The translations under genes were made by a program, and so were the position numbers. Below the pieces are notes generated by a model. It did no database searches, was not told the DNA's origin, and saw only the letters and a program-made list of their open reading frames with translations. Shown piece by piece: positions 35,801 through 44,874 of a stretch of DNA of 64,000 nt. Positions within the stretch are counted from its first letter, which is position 1; every line of letters begins with the position of its first letter. This stretch comes from Molossus alvarezi (lineage: Eukaryota > Chordata > Mammalia > Chiroptera > Molossidae): the NCBI GenBank assembly GCA_037176705.1, contig CM073886.1, positions 16,018,501-16,082,500 on the forward strand. The letters are read 5' to 3'.

Positions 35801-37598
35801 CTGCACCCGGGAGCCCTGGTGCTCGCCCTGGGCTAGCAGGGAGCCAGCCAACAGGGCATTGACCCTTGGAGACAAGAGGCCAGAGAGGAAGCGAAGGAAC
35901 ACATCCAGTCGTCCGTCCTCAGACTGCATGGCCCGCTGGGCCGCACTCCTGAAATGCGTGAGGAAGCCCAGCCGAGGCCAGGACACACCACCCTCAGTGA
36001 AGAGGTCGAAGATGGCTCTCTTGGATGCACTGCAGTAGTACGCAGCCCCCATGAACTCCTGCAGGGACAAGTGGGTGAAGAAGTAGGCTGCCGAGGAAGC
36101 CAGGGTCTCCTCCCGCTGCAGGAAGTAGCTGCACAGAGTGCTCTGCAGCAGAACAAGGTCCACACCAAATGCCTTCAAGTCTGGCTCATAGAACACATAC
36201 TTCTTCTTGATTAGCCCATGGAAGGCCAGTCGGCCCAGTGTCCCCACCATCTTGCGGCCACTGTGGGCTAGCTGCTCAATGCGAGGGCTCGCCTTGCCTT
36301 TCTCTTGCCCCTCCCCACTGAGAGCCATCCGGAAGTACCAAGAGTAGAGCTCACACAGGGTCCTTGGAGGCCACAGCTCTGCATCCTGGGGCCCTCGTCT
36401 ATGGCGGCACAAGTGGCCCAGTGCTAACCCTGCAAGCTGGCAGAAGGCTGGGATGGTGCACATCAGGTACAGGGACCTGTTGGCCTGCACCTGGCTCAGG
36501 ACCCAGTCCAAGAGGACCTGGTCCTCAGGGAACATCTGCTCCAAACATGCTTTGATCTCCTCTTCATTAAAGCCCCGGATCTCAGTCATCCGGTCCACCA
36601 GGCCGCCTGGGATCTGGCCAGCTGCGCTGGGTCGGGAAGTGACCCAGACAGAAACTTCTGGGAAGAGGTTGCCCCGGATGATGTTGGTGATTAAGTGGTC
36701 CACCTGCATCTCCTTCTTGGGGTCAGTGCAGGCCACGGTGTTGGAGAAGTCCAGAGGAGTCTTACACTCATCCAAGCCGTCCAAGATAAGGAGAACTTTG
36801 GTCAGGGCTGCCACTTCCAGGCCAGACTCCCCAACATGTGGAAAGACCGATCGAATGAGTCTGTCTGCAGACAGCTTTTCATGGGTGTTGAGGTCCCGGA
36901 ATGTCAAAGGCAGCACCAGTGAGAAGTCCTTGCCCACCTGACCCCGGGCCCAGAGGCAGACAAAGTCCCTCACCAGGGTGGTCTTGCCCACACCAGCCAC
37001 CCCAATGGTGATGGAGATGCGGGGTGGGATGGACACCCGAGACAGAGGCAGGAAGAGCTTATTCAGGGCAATGGTCCTGGCAGAGCGCCAGCCCCCACGT
37101 GTAGCCTCCACCTGGGTGAAATCATGTTCCCTCAGCTGCAAGTCCATCAGGCCCTCCACCAGCAGGAGGTTGGTTAGCCTGGGCGAAGGGCCACCCAGCT
37201 CCAGGCTGCCTCCTGCCCTGCTCAGAAGGGCCTCTTGGTGTCTCTGAAGCCTTGAGTCTGTGGAATGGAGGGCAGAGGGGAGGGTTGGGTAGGGCAGGTG
37301 AAAAGAAGGGAAAGGGGGAGGACTGTGGAGGCAGGTAAAAGGAAGGGAAGGAAATAGAATTTGGGAGGGGGTGTGAAAGGAGAAGGGAGAGGGCCTGGGG
37401 ACACCCCTCCATCTGCCTACCATTCCCATGAGGCCCCTGTGGAGTGTCGGGTGTCCTGTCAGAGGGCTGTGGGGCCTGGGAACTCTGACAGCCTTTCCCG
37501 GCCAGCAGGTCCATGAGGGCTTTCACCTGCTCGGCTGGGGAGCCAGCTCCGTGGCCCTGGCCAGCCTCCCCACCCATCCGCATCTCCTGCTTCCTCAT
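17788..37598 (-). CDS. NLRC3: NLRC3, complete coding region in 17 exons
   Basis: NLR family CARD-containing 3 is a cytosolic NLR that dampens innate signalling (reported targets include TRAF6/NF-kB, STING-TBK1 and PI3K-mTOR). Coding exons, 5' to 3': 37421-37598, 35508-37257, 34395-34481, thirteen of 84 bp, and 17788-17878. They total 3198 nt = 1065 residues plus stop, with all phases agreeing. In the protein, an atypical N-terminus covers residues 1 to about 135. The NACHT ATPase follows, with Walker [11 protein letters not shown] near residue 145 and Walker [10 protein letters not shown] near 215. A helical middle region comes next, then LRRs from about residue 640, ending in NAPSCTVEM. The large exon is open throughout and no inactivating lesion is seen, so the gene looks functional. 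Identity and length match the human protein as I remember it. A longer N-terminus is possible through an upstream exon (38761-38852). Confidence 0.96.
18179..18262 (-). CDS. NLRC3: NLRC3 LRR exon (84 bp)
   Basis: Encodes [20 protein letters not shown], then NHGIQHI. Donor gtgagtgg. Confidence 0.95.
18683..18766 (-). CDS. NLRC3: NLRC3 LRR exon (84 bp)
   Basis: Encodes [20 protein letters not shown], then NSSLRRL. Acceptor tcttacag, donor gtgagtcg. Confidence 0.95.
19455..19538 (-). CDS. NLRC3: NLRC3 LRR exon (84 bp)
   Basis: Encodes [20 protein letters not shown], then NRTLEIL. Acceptor cctcttacag, donor gtaagtatt. Confidence 0.95.
19983..20066 (-). CDS. NLRC3: NLRC3 LRR exon (84 bp)
   Basis: Encodes [20 protein letters not shown], then NTALTAL. 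Donor gtaagtcc. Confidence 0.95.
20411..20535 (+). mobile_element. Ves SINE with internal deletions
   Basis: Head gctctggccggtttggctcc lacks part of the A-box region (cagcggttag has become cggttag). The copy stops after gcgggaggcaaccagt without the CT-rich part. It lies in an NLRC3 intron. Confidence 0.75.
20555..21400 (+). mobile_element. Ancient interspersed repeat, same family as 6090-7480
   Basis: Shares the order of motifs with the left copy: gcagccattgaaacatctcac, the gatgctggtggcctggacg region, then ggtctggagctcaggagagag. Strongly diverged and without a usable frame. Confidence 0.45.
21408..21975 (+). mobile_element. Old L1 3' end (ORF2 end and 3' UTR)
   Basis: Contains accatttgactcagcaattc, cggcattattcataataacc, then tggaaacaacccaaatgttc, and ends in an A-rich tract. 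5' truncated and decayed, within an NLRC3 intron. Confidence 0.85.
22108..22191 (-). CDS. NLRC3: NLRC3 LRR exon (84 bp)
   Basis: Encodes [20 protein letters not shown], then NRSLISL. Donor gtaagtgg. Confidence 0.95.
22446..22634 (+). mobile_element. Ves-related SINE
   Basis: Head gcccagacagtgtagctcag, tail aaaaaatcaatacaataaaa. Confidence 0.87.
22906..22989 (-). CDS. NLRC3: NLRC3 LRR exon (84 bp)
   Basis: Encodes [20 protein letters not shown], then NHTLTSL. Acceptor cccctcccag, donor gtgagtcc. Confidence 0.95.
23502..23736 (+). mobile_element. Ves SINE with target-site duplication
   Basis: Flanked by gcaaaggtg at 23493-23501 and 23737-23745. Part of the head (ggctcagcggttag) is deleted. 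Confidence 0.88.
23847..23930 (-). CDS. NLRC3: NLRC3 LRR exon (84 bp)
   Basis: Encodes [20 protein letters not shown], then NSTLKNL. Donor gtatgtggg. Confidence 0.95.
24435..24518 (-). CDS. NLRC3: NLRC3 LRR exon (84 bp)
   Basis: Encodes [20 protein letters not shown], then NQTLLSL. Acceptor ctgtctgcag, donor gtaagtcc. Confidence 0.95.
25232..25315 (-). CDS. NLRC3: NLRC3 LRR exon (84 bp)
   Basis: Encodes [20 protein letters not shown], then NQGLESL. Donor gtgagtctg. Confidence 0.95.
25774..25814. repeat. (CATC)n microsatellite, imperfect
   Basis: About ten CATC/CGTC units in an NLRC3 intron, close to an LRR exon. Confidence 0.85.
25885..25968 (-). CDS. NLRC3: NLRC3 LRR exon (84 bp)
   Basis: Encodes [20 protein letters not shown], then NRSLKEL. 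Donor gtgagaaaa. Confidence 0.95.
26689..27190 (+). mobile_element. Ves SINE split by a second SINE
   Basis: Left part 26689-26855 and right part 27077-27190 join into one copy at the duplicated ctcacatggatctt. Confidence 0.9.
26856..27076 (-). mobile_element. Ves-related SINE inserted in a SINE
   Basis: Reverse insertion bounded by a perfect 14-bp duplication (ctcacatggatctt, 26842-26855 and 27077-27090). Confidence 0.92.
27193..27437 (+). mobile_element. Ves SINE
   Basis: Head gccctggtccatttggctcag directly follows the tail of the previous SINE. It ends in tggtgaggaataaac. Confidence 0.88.
27440..28062. other. NLRC3 intron sequence, nothing recognised
   Basis: No exon-like 84-bp unit and no repeat I can name. 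Confidence 0.4.
28063..28146 (-). CDS. NLRC3: NLRC3 LRR exon (84 bp)
   Basis: Encodes [20 protein letters not shown], then NRTLSVV. Donor gtgagtag. Confidence 0.95.
28430..29058 (+). mobile_element. Old L1 3' end
   Basis: Contains gttggcgaggatgtagagaaa, tgccggtgggaatgtaaac, then tattattcggccataaaatgg and attccacctcaatataaata. 5' truncated and decayed. Confidence 0.87.
29060..29924. other. NLRC3 intron with an unrecognised open frame
   Basis: Holds a 91-codon + strand open frame (29130-29402; ends [10 protein letters not shown]) directly after an L1 3' end. I do not recognise the protein and see no introns or regulatory signals. It may be an eroded retrocopy or chance. Confidence 0.3.
29925..30008 (-). 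CDS. NLRC3: NLRC3 LRR exon (84 bp)
   Basis: Encodes [20 protein letters not shown], then NRTLTFL. Donor gtatgtgtc. Confidence 0.95.
30378..30461 (-). CDS. NLRC3: NLRC3 first 84-bp LRR exon
   Basis: Encodes [20 protein letters not shown], then NRSLTTL. Acceptor cttgggcag, donor gtaagtac. Confidence 0.95.
31024..31281 (+). mobile_element. Ves SINE, young-looking copy
   Basis: Close to the apparent consensus, with an intact A run. Flanked by agaactaacttta on both sides (31011-31023 and about 31281-31293). Confidence 0.93.
31307..31550 (+). mobile_element. Ves SINE
   Basis: Second copy 26 bases after the previous one, same strand. The gcacgtacct part is missing (ctaagggtttggttgcag). Confidence 0.88.
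31551..32309. other. NLRC3 intron, nothing recognised
   Basis: AT-rich, no exon-like unit. Short open frames are not supported. Confidence 0.4.
32310..32410 (+). mobile_element. MIR-like SINE fragment
   Basis: ccttatatagtacttgtcctg, ttctaagcacttgccttga and ttaactcctttgagc follow the order of the MIR core (tactatgtgccaggcactgttctaag... in consensus). Confidence 0.65.
32411..33195 (+). mobile_element. Old LTR-like element, interrupted by a SINE
   Basis: Text such as ggttcctgagaggtggcctc, ccaataaaaactctggacacc (contains AATAAA) and tctagtgaatcactgaacctg looks like a solo LTR of an old mammalian retrovirus-like element. The family is not named. A Ves SINE splits it at 32801-33034. No coding region of the element remains. 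Confidence 0.5.
32801..33034 (-). mobile_element. Ves SINE inside an LTR
   Basis: Duplication ccctttgcagatttt (about 32786) and ccctttgcacatttt (about 33036) flanks it. Confidence 0.9.
33549..33731 (-). mobile_element. tRNA-derived SINE of a divergent type
   Basis: Head reads ctagatgagtagctcagttgg on the - strand, followed by a B-box-like ggttgtgggttcgatcccc. Tail ataaaacatttttaa. The 3' part differs from the other copies, so it may be an older or separate bat SINE. Confidence 0.75.
33793..34050 (+). mobile_element. Ves SINE with perfect target-site duplication
   Basis: aagatataatcctg occurs at 33779-33792 and 34051-34064. Confidence 0.93.
34395..34481 (-). CDS. NLRC3: NLRC3 exon 3 of the coding region (87 bp)
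   Basis: Encodes [20 protein letters not shown], then KDCRIQRI. Acceptor ccgaccag; donor gtaccgctg, a weaker donor than the others. Confidence 0.94.
34975..35415 (+). mobile_element. Old solo LTR, ERVL-MaLR-like
   Basis: gctatgggttgaattgtgctc at the start, aatgtgacctaatttagaaat, gactggtgttcttgcaagc, then ccagaactgtgagagaaaat and ttaagccacccagtttctgg. This follows the order of mammalian MaLR LTRs. No internal genes remain. Confidence 0.6.
35508..37257 (-). CDS. NLRC3: NLRC3 large exon: NACHT and winged-helix/HD region
   Basis: 1750 bp, open throughout, encodes residues 60 to about 643. It contains Walker [15 protein letters not shown] and the hydrophobic block [20 protein letters not shown] (Walker B). 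Sensor-1-like [18 protein letters not shown] and the NLR-typical [20 protein letters not shown] follow. The acceptor is a long C/T tract ending tccacag and the donor is GAG|gtgggt. Putting NACHT in a single exon is normal for NLRs. No frame-breaking change is seen. Confidence 0.96.
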
Positions 37599-37622
37599 GG
37601 AGTCCAGGATTTCTGCCAGGAG
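37421..37622 (-). CDS. NLRC3: NLRC3 first canonical coding exon
   Basis: ATG at 37598-37596 begins [17 protein letters not shown], aligning with the human start MRKQE. The exon extends 24 bp upstream, and those codons are open (LLAEILDS). They could be coding if an upstream ATG is used. Acceptor ctctcttcacag, donor gtaggcag. Confidence 0.9.
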
Positions 37623-38009
37623 CTGTGAAGAGAGAGCCTGAACCTGCTGCCTGCTGTCTCCCTGCCAAGTGGCCTGGGACAGGTAAGGAGCCTCCAGGGA
37701 TGTGTGGGGACTCACCCTTTGGGGACCCACACTTTCTCCTCCCCCAGCTAGTGGCCCACAGTCTGATTCCAGGAAGGGGTTGGAAGGGCTGCCAAGAATA
37801 GTTCTGATGCCACAAGCATTGCTCAAATGCAGGAGGCCAAATGAATAAGAACCCAGGCCCAAGCTCAAATCTGAGCTCTGCCACTTACTGGTTGTGTGAC
37901 ACTGGGCAGGTTGCCTGAGATCTCTGTGCCGTGGTGTCATTTGTAACCTGGAAATGGTGATGCGGTTACGAGCAGGTCCACTCACAAGAAGGGAAGACTA
38001 AAAGAAGCC

Positions 38010-38455
38010 AATCTGGGAAGGCTACACACTGTATGATTTCAACTCTATCTTATTCTGGAAAAGGCAAAATTATGGAGACAATAAAAAGATCAGTGGTTGC
38101 CAGGGTATTGGGGTGAAGAGGAAGGGATGAATTGGTGGAGCAAAGAGGAATTTTAGGGCATGAAATTACTCTGTGTGATATACTACAGTGGTGGATTCAT
38201 GTCATTATATGTTTGTCCAAGTACACAGAGTATCCACCAGCAAGGGTGAACCCTAATGTAAACTATGGGCTCAGGGTGATAATGATGTGTCAATGTAGGT
38301 TCATAAGTTGTAACAAATGTGTCACTCTGGGGGGAATGTCCATAGTGGGCGCGGGTTCATGTATGGGGCAGGGGGTATATGGGAATCTCTGTACTCAATT
38401 TTTCTTAATTTTATCCAAAGCTAAAACTGCCCTAATAACTAAAATCTAGTGATTA
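38010..38455 (+). mobile_element. Old L1 3' end fragment
   Basis: cacactgtatgatttcaactc, agatcagtggttgccagggta, tactacagtggtggattcatg. Degraded. Confidence 0.7.
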
Positions 38456-38760
38456 AAAAAGAAACAAAGAACGGAGGAGTTGAAAGAGCGGGGAAAGTTG
38501 GTTCTCAGAGCAGTTGCATAGCTACTTTTCTTACTCTGTTTCCTGGAGTCTCCTGGAAGAGCAGAGGCGCCTGACTCACGGGCAGCACTGTTTTCTGCTG
38601 GGGACAATGATGCAGAGGTGCTAAGAGACAAAGCCATATCTGAGTCCCACCCACTTATATTCCTTTTCCTCTGTGTATACCACCCCTCTCTGTATCCCTT
38701 CCTCAGCTAAGGTAAACACTTGAGGATCCCGAACCACCTCCACCTCGCCCTTCTTCTCAC

Positions 38761-38852
38761 CTGCAGCAGGCAGGCTGTCCGGCCCATGGCAGCTCCTCCA
38801 GCAGGGACTTAGGAACTCAGAGGGTGGGAGTCAGCCATCCCTCTTCATGGGT
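38761..38852 (-). CDS. NLRC3: Candidate NLRC3 5' exon with in-frame upstream ATG
   Basis: Bounded by acceptor ttctcttctag and donor gtgagaag. An ATG in good context (GCCATGG, 38787-38785) gives MGRTACLLQ and reaches the exon end in phase 0. Splicing to 37622 gives MGRTACLLQLLAEILDS joined in frame to MRKQE, 17 extra residues. Earlier in the same exon, a five-codon upstream frame (MKRDG, stop) lies before this ATG. If the longer start is not used, the exon is 5' UTR. Confidence 0.55.
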
Positions 38853-39420
38853 CTAGAAGAGAAAACAGAACTTAGGCCTGGGCAGAAGTCACACCTACTG
38901 CTTTGGGTGTGGCAGCTCGTTGAACCAGGTCCAACTATGCCTTTCAGCCCTGTGTTGTCTGGGTCTCAGTGTTATTCACTTAAAAGGAGGATTTGCTGGC
39001 TATAACCCCAAGGACTCAACACACTCCCTGACTTTGAATTTGCATTGGGGTTGCAGGTATTTTAACTCAGGATGAACCTTTAAACTTGGAAATGCTAAAA
39101 GAATCTTAGCAACAAGTAAATTAACATTTTCCAGCCATTTAGTTCATATGGTATTGAAGAGTTGAGTATAACAAATTTGAGGTAGATAAATGAACTAATC
39201 TGGGAACATTAGAAATAGGCCAGGGCAAGGCCAATCAAACTTCTTCAGAATCCTTCTGGCTATTCTTCTAAATGTCAGAACTAAAAGGGAAAAAAGAGAT
39301 GAGATTTTGATTTAAGTTACATTAATGGGATATATTACATTGATTGATTTTCCTGTTGAAGTATCCTTGCATTCCAGGAATAAATTCCACTTGTTTTTTT
39401 GTTGAGGATGTTTGCATGTG

Positions 39421-39637
39421 TCTTTTTAAATAATTAATTAATTAATTATATTTAGAGAGAGGAAGGGAGAAATAGAAACATTAATATGAGAGAAAAACAT
39501 TGATTGGCTGCCTCCTGTACGCCCCCTACTGGGGGTTGAGCCTGCAACCTGGGCATGTGCTCTGACCAGGAATAGAACCAGGACCTCTCAGTCCATGGGA
39601 TGACAACTCAATCCACTGAGCCACACTGGCCAGGCTT
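39421..39637 (-). mobile_element. Ves-related SINE
   Basis: Inserted in the old L1. Tail aattaattaattatatttag, head ending ccacactggccaggc. Confidence 0.88.
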
Positions 39638-39986
39638 GCATCAGTGTTTATAAGGGATATTGGACTGTAGCTTTCTTTTTTTGTAGTGTCTGTTTGGCTT
39701 TGCTATCAGGGTAAAACTGACCTCGTAGAATAAGTTAGAAAGCATTCTCTCCTCTTCATTTATTTTGAAAAGTTTGAGAAGAATTGGATTTATTTATTCT
39801 TAAATGTTTGGTAGAATTCACAAGTAAAGCCATCAGGTCCAGGGCTTTTCTTTGTTGGGACATTTTTTGGATTACTGGTTACTCCTTACTTATAGGTCTC
39901 CTTACTAATAATAGGTCTATTCAGACTTTCAATTTCTTTGTAATTTAGCTTTGATAGCTTTGTGTTTCTAAGGATTTGTCTATTTT

Positions 39987-42900
39987 TTTTAAACTCGTCT
40001 TTATTGTTGAATGTATTACAGATATTTCTCCCTTTTTTCCCCATTGATCCTCTCCTCCCTATTCCTGCCCCCTCCTGCCTTCCCCACACTATTGTCGGTG
40101 TCCATTGGTTATGCATATATGCATAGAATTTCTTTGGTTTATCTCATCCCGCCCTCCCTCCCCCTTTCCTTTTGAGGTTCATTAATCTAACAACCAATTT
40201 GTACTTCTTAATTCCTTCATCTTTTTCACCCATCCCCCCAGCACCACCCATCTGGCAAGCAACAAAAAGTTCTCTGTATCTATGAGTCTGTTTCTGTTCT
40301 GCTTGCTCATTTTGTTTGTGGATTCAATTGTTGATGGATATGTATTAATTGCCATTTTATTGTTCATATTTTTGTTCTTCTTCACCTTCAAGAAGACCCT
40401 TCAACATTTCATATAATACTGGTTTGGTGGTGATGAATTCCTTTAGTTTTTTCTTGTCTGGGAAACTCTTGTTATGTCCATCGATTCTAAATGATAGCTT
40501 TGCAGAATAGAGTAATCTTGGTTGTAGGTCATTGCTTTTCATCACCTTGAATATCTCTTGCCACTCCTTTCTGGCCTGCAAAGTTTCATTTGAGAAATCA
40601 GCTGACAGTCTTATGGGAGCTCCTTTGTAGGTCACGGACTGCTCTTCTCTCACTGCTTTTAAGATTCTTTCTTTGTCTTGAACCTTCGGCATTTTGATGA
40701 TGATGTGTCTTGGTGTGGACCTCTTTGGATTCAACTTGTTTGGGACTCTCTGTGCTTCCTGGACTTGTATGTTTGTTTCCTTCACCAAGTTAGGGAAGTT
40801 TTCTGTCATTATTGTTTTAAATAGTTTTTCAATTTCTTGCTCTCTCTCTTCCCCTTCAGGAACCCCTATGATGTGAATGTTGGCACGCTTGAAGTTGTCC
40901 CAGAGGCTCCTTATACTATCCTCATTTTTTTGGATTCTTTTTTCTTTTTGTTGTTCTGGTTGGGTGTTTTCTGCTTCCTTATATTCCAAATCAATGGTTT
41001 GCTTCTTGGCTTTACCTACTCTACTATTGAATCTGTGTAAATTATTCTTTATTTCAGTTAGTGCATCCTTAATTTCTGACTGGTCCTTTTTTATGTTGTT
41101 GATATTCTCACTAAGTTCCTCGGAGTTCTCCTTAAGTTCCTTGAAGGTCTCACTAAGTCCCTTGGATGTGTCACCAAGTTCCCTGAGCAACCTTGTAACC
41201 TATTTCTGAACTCTGCATCAGATTGCTTATTGCTTATCTCCATTTTGTTTAGTCCTTTTCCTGGAGTTTTGTTTTTTTCTTTCATTTGGGACATGTTTCT
41301 TTGTCTCCTCACTTTGACTGCTTCCTTGTGATTGTTTCTATGTATTAGGCAGAGTTGCTATGCCTCCTAGGTTTTGTAGGGTGGCCTACTGTTGTAGGTG
41401 TCCTGTAGGATCCAGTGGCACAGTCTCCCTCATCACCCCAACCGGGCCCTCACAGTGCACCCCTAGTGTGGACTGTATACCCTTCTCTTTTAATTGAGTC
41501 TTGATTGCTGTTGGCACATCAATGGGAGGGGTTTACTCGGGCTGATCAGCTGCAAGGACTGGTTGTGCTCACTAGCCACTACCTTGGAGGATCAGCTGTG
41601 TATGGGCCCACCACACAGAGCAAGAATTACTTCAGCAGGGCTCTGGTACCCACCAAGTCCACTCATTGAGCGTGTCACTTGTGAAGGTGGTTGGGTAGTG
41701 GTGTTTCGATGTGGTCTGAAGCTGTCCACCAGGTGTACTGGCTTTGGAGCAAGGTCAGCCATTGCCTATGCTCTATCCAGGGCCACCCGGCATAAGCTAC
41801 AAAGTGAACTGCAGATGGCTGCTTCTCGTGCTGGGCTTGGAGGTTTACAGGAAAAGCCAACTTGTGTACAAGGCTAGCTGCCAGGCCTGGGGCCACTTAA
41901 CGAGAGATATAGGGTTCGCTGAGACTGGACCCTCTCGAGCCCTGGCTCCGCACCACTCTTTTGGGCTGCTGGGTCGCACTTGTCCCTCTGGATTCCCGGC
42001 TTCCCACTGCTCTTGTGGGCTGCTGGATCGCACAGGCCCCTGTGGATCCCTGGCTTCTCACTGCTCTTGTGGGCAGCTGTGTTGAACAGGACCCTATGGA
42101 GCCCCAGGTCCTGCCCCTAGAGGCTGTGGAGTGCTGCTGCCCAGTGGGGCTCAGCTCCTGCTCAGCCTTTGCTGTAGTTTTTGGGGATGGTTCTCTGCTG
42201 CTGGTCTGTGCTTCTATTGCCTGGGGATGGATGTCTGCTCCCCAGCCTCTGTTGCTGGGGATATATCTTGACTCTGATTGGGCTGCTACTGCAGGGGATG
42301 GTGCTGGGTTCCCGGCTGTTAGCTCCACTACTGTCACTGGTCTGTGTTGACACAGGGTGCCAGGTGCACTGGTAGGCTCAGGTACCAGATGCTGCTTGTT
42401 TGAGAGATTTTAGGAAACTCTGAAGCAGGATCCAAGATAGGCCAATCCTATGGTAAAGCCTTTGGAAACAACTTGAGTGGGCCTGAAAGTTGGGTGGAAC
42501 AGGGCCTCAGGGAATCACCAGGGCAGGGCCAACTGTGAGCCAGGTTGCTGGAGTCCCAGATATGGCGGCTGTCTGCCTGCTCTGTGGGGGAAGGGCTCAC
42601 CAAAGGGACAACTGCCTCCACCAGCACGTCTGTCCAGGAGAAAGCTGCCCCTCCAGCCCTCGTCTGGAGGCCAAACAGTTCAGTTCCTCCCTGTTCTCTG
42701 GTGCCCCTCAAGCTGCCTCTCCTCAGAGCTCAGAGGGAGCGGGTCTGAGTAAGTCTGTGCGCTGGTCCTTTAACAGGAACTGCTGGGGCTTCCACAGCCA
42801 CAGCCTCCCTCTGCCTCAGTTCCCACTGGTTTTATAGCCAGAAGTTATGGGGACTTCTCTTCCTGGCACTAGGACCCTGAGCTGGGCACCTGGTGTGGGA

Positions 42901-43177
42901 CAGGGACCCCTCACTCCTCAGGGAGGACTTTCCCAGCCGAGGTGTCCTCCTGATTTTTATCCACCACACGTGGATGTGGGACCAGCGCATCCGCCTCCGC
43001 CCCTCCTTCCAGTCTCCATGTGGCGGCTTCTTTAATTTCGTAGTTGTAGGACTGCCATTCAGCTCGATTTCAGGCGGTTCTGAATGATGGTTGTGTTGTA
43101 GTTTAGTTGTAATTTTGATGTGGTTGTGGGAGGAGGCAATACTGTGTTTACCTACCCGCCATCTTGACCCACCTCCT
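39987..43177 (-). mobile_element. HAL1-type element 1 (full length, no ORF2)
   Basis: On the - strand it starts with ggtgggtcaagatggcgggt, followed by a long GC-rich 5' UTR (about 1.85 kb). ORF1 spans 41312 to 40357, and a 3' UTR with a G-rich purine tract ends in ttcaacaataaagacgagtt and a short A run. ORF2 is absent: ORF1 passes straight into the 3' UTR. The target-site duplication aggatttgtctatttt is exact (39971-39986 and 43178-43193) and is preceded by a TT|AAAA cut site. It depends on an L1's enzymes for copying. Confidence 0.85.
40357..41312 (-). pseudogene. L1/HAL1 ORF1 protein, one frameshift
   Basis: ORF1p is an RNA-binding chaperone of L1-type elements. It starts MRRQRNMSQMKEKNKTPGK, and a frameshift near 41200 follows. 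The rest (277 codons) is open: a heptad-rich coiled coil (KELKENSEELSENINNIKKD), an RRM-like part (ANIHIIGVPEGEEREQEIE), and the C-terminal domain (TPRHIIIKMPKVQDKERILK). It ends EEEQKYEQ. The good preservation suggests a fairly recent insertion. Confidence 0.85.
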
Positions 43178-44078
43178 AGGATTTGTCTATTTTAACAGGG
43201 TTATCTAGTTTGTTGGCATATTCTCTTATAATCCTTTTTTTGTTTGTTTTATTTTAAATCTTTATCGTTGTATGTATTACAGATGTTACTCATTTTTCCC
43301 CCATTGACCCCCTCCTCCCCTGTCCCGCCCCCCTCCCACCTTTTCCCATACTATTGTCTGTATCCATTGGTTATGCATATAAGTTCTTTGCTTTATTTCT
43401 TTCCACCCTCCAACCCCTTTCCCTTTGAGGTTTGTCAGTCTAGCAATAAATTTGTACTTCTTAATCCTTTCACCTGTTTCACCCATTCCCCCAATGCCCC
43501 TCCCATCTGGCAACCAACAAAATGTTCTCTGTATTTATAAGAATGTTTCTGTTCTGCCTGTTCATTTTGTTTGTAGATTCCATTGTCAATAGATATGTAT
43601 TCATTGCCATTTTGTTTGTTCATATATTTTATCTTTTTCTTCAAAAAGACCCTTCATCATTTCATATAATAATGGTTTGGTGGTGATGAACTCCTTTAAC
43701 TTTTTCTTGTCTGGGAAACTATATGGCCATCGATTCTAAATGATAGCTATGCAGGATAGAGTAATCTTGGTCGTAGTTTCTTGCTTTTCATCACTCTGAA
43801 TATTTCTTGCCACTCCCTTCTGGCCTGCAAAGTTTCTTTTGAGAAATCAGCTGACAGCCTTATGGGAACTCCCTTGTAGGTAACTAACTTCTTTTCTCTT
43901 GCTGCTTTTAAGATACTCTCTTTGTCTCGAACCTTTTGCATTTTGATGATGATGTGTCTTGGTGTGGACCTCTTGGGATTAATCTTGTTTGGGACTCTCT
44001 GTGCTTACTGGATTTGTATGTCTGTTTTCTTCACCAAGTTAGGAAAGTTTTCTGCCATTATTGTTTCAAACAGGTTTT

Positions 44079-44342
44079 TTTGTTTTGTTTTGTTTTGTTT
44101 TGTTTTATCATCACCCGAGGACATTTTTCCATTTTTTGTTCAGGTAGAGTGGGAGGGAGAGAGAGGAACAGAGAGAGAGAAACATCGATGTGAAAGGAAC
44201 ACATCGAGTGGCTGCCACCCGCACAACCGACCAGGGCCGGGGACAAACTGCAACCGAGGTACGCGCCCTTAGCGGGAACCGAACCCGGGTCTCTCAGGAC
44301 AGCAGGCCGATACTCTAACCACTGAGCCAAACCGGCCAGGGC
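44079..44342 (-). mobile_element. Ves SINE in HAL1 element 2
   Basis: Duplication tcaaacaggtttt at 44066-44078 and 44343-44355. The tail has a (TTTTG)n tract. Confidence 0.93.
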
Positions 44343-44624
44343 TCAAACAGGTTTTCAATTTCTTGTTCTCTCTCTTCTCCTTCCGGCACCCCCAAGATGT
44401 GAATGTTGGCACACTTGAAGTTGTCCCAGAGGCTCCTTACACTATCCTCAATTTTTTGGATTCTTTTCTATTTTTGCTGTTCTGATTGGGCGTTTTTTGC
44501 TTTCTTATATTCCAAATCGATGGTTTGCTTCTTGGATTTACATACTCTACTATTGTATCTGTGTAAATTATTCTTTATTTCAGTTAAAGCCTCCTTTGTT
44601 TCTAACTGTGCCTCCATCATTTCT

Positions 44625-44874
44625 TTTTTTTTTTATTTTTTATCCTCACCCGAGGACACTTTTCCATTTTTTGTACAGATAGAGTGGGAGGGAGAGGAAG
44701 AGAGAGAGAGAGAAACATCGACGTGAAAGGGACACATCGAGTGGCTGCCACCCACACGACCAACCAGGGCCGGGGACAAACTGCAACCGAGGTACATGCC
44801 CTTAGCGGGAACCGAACCCGGGTCCCTCCAGACCGCAGGCCGATGCTCTAACTGCTGAGCCAAACCGGCCAGGG
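44625..44874 (-). mobile_element. Ves SINE in HAL1 element 2
   Basis: Duplication ccatcatttct at 44614-44624 and 44875-44885. Confidence 0.93.

Noticed and set aside
36453..36941. 162-codon + strand frame
   Set aside because: Antisense to the NACHT exon of NLRC3. Conserved coding on the - strand explains its openness.
41494..43080. Several open frames of 60-146 codons in the GC-rich stretch
   Set aside because: They fall in the 5' UTR of HAL1 element 1, on both strands and all frames. Composition explains them.
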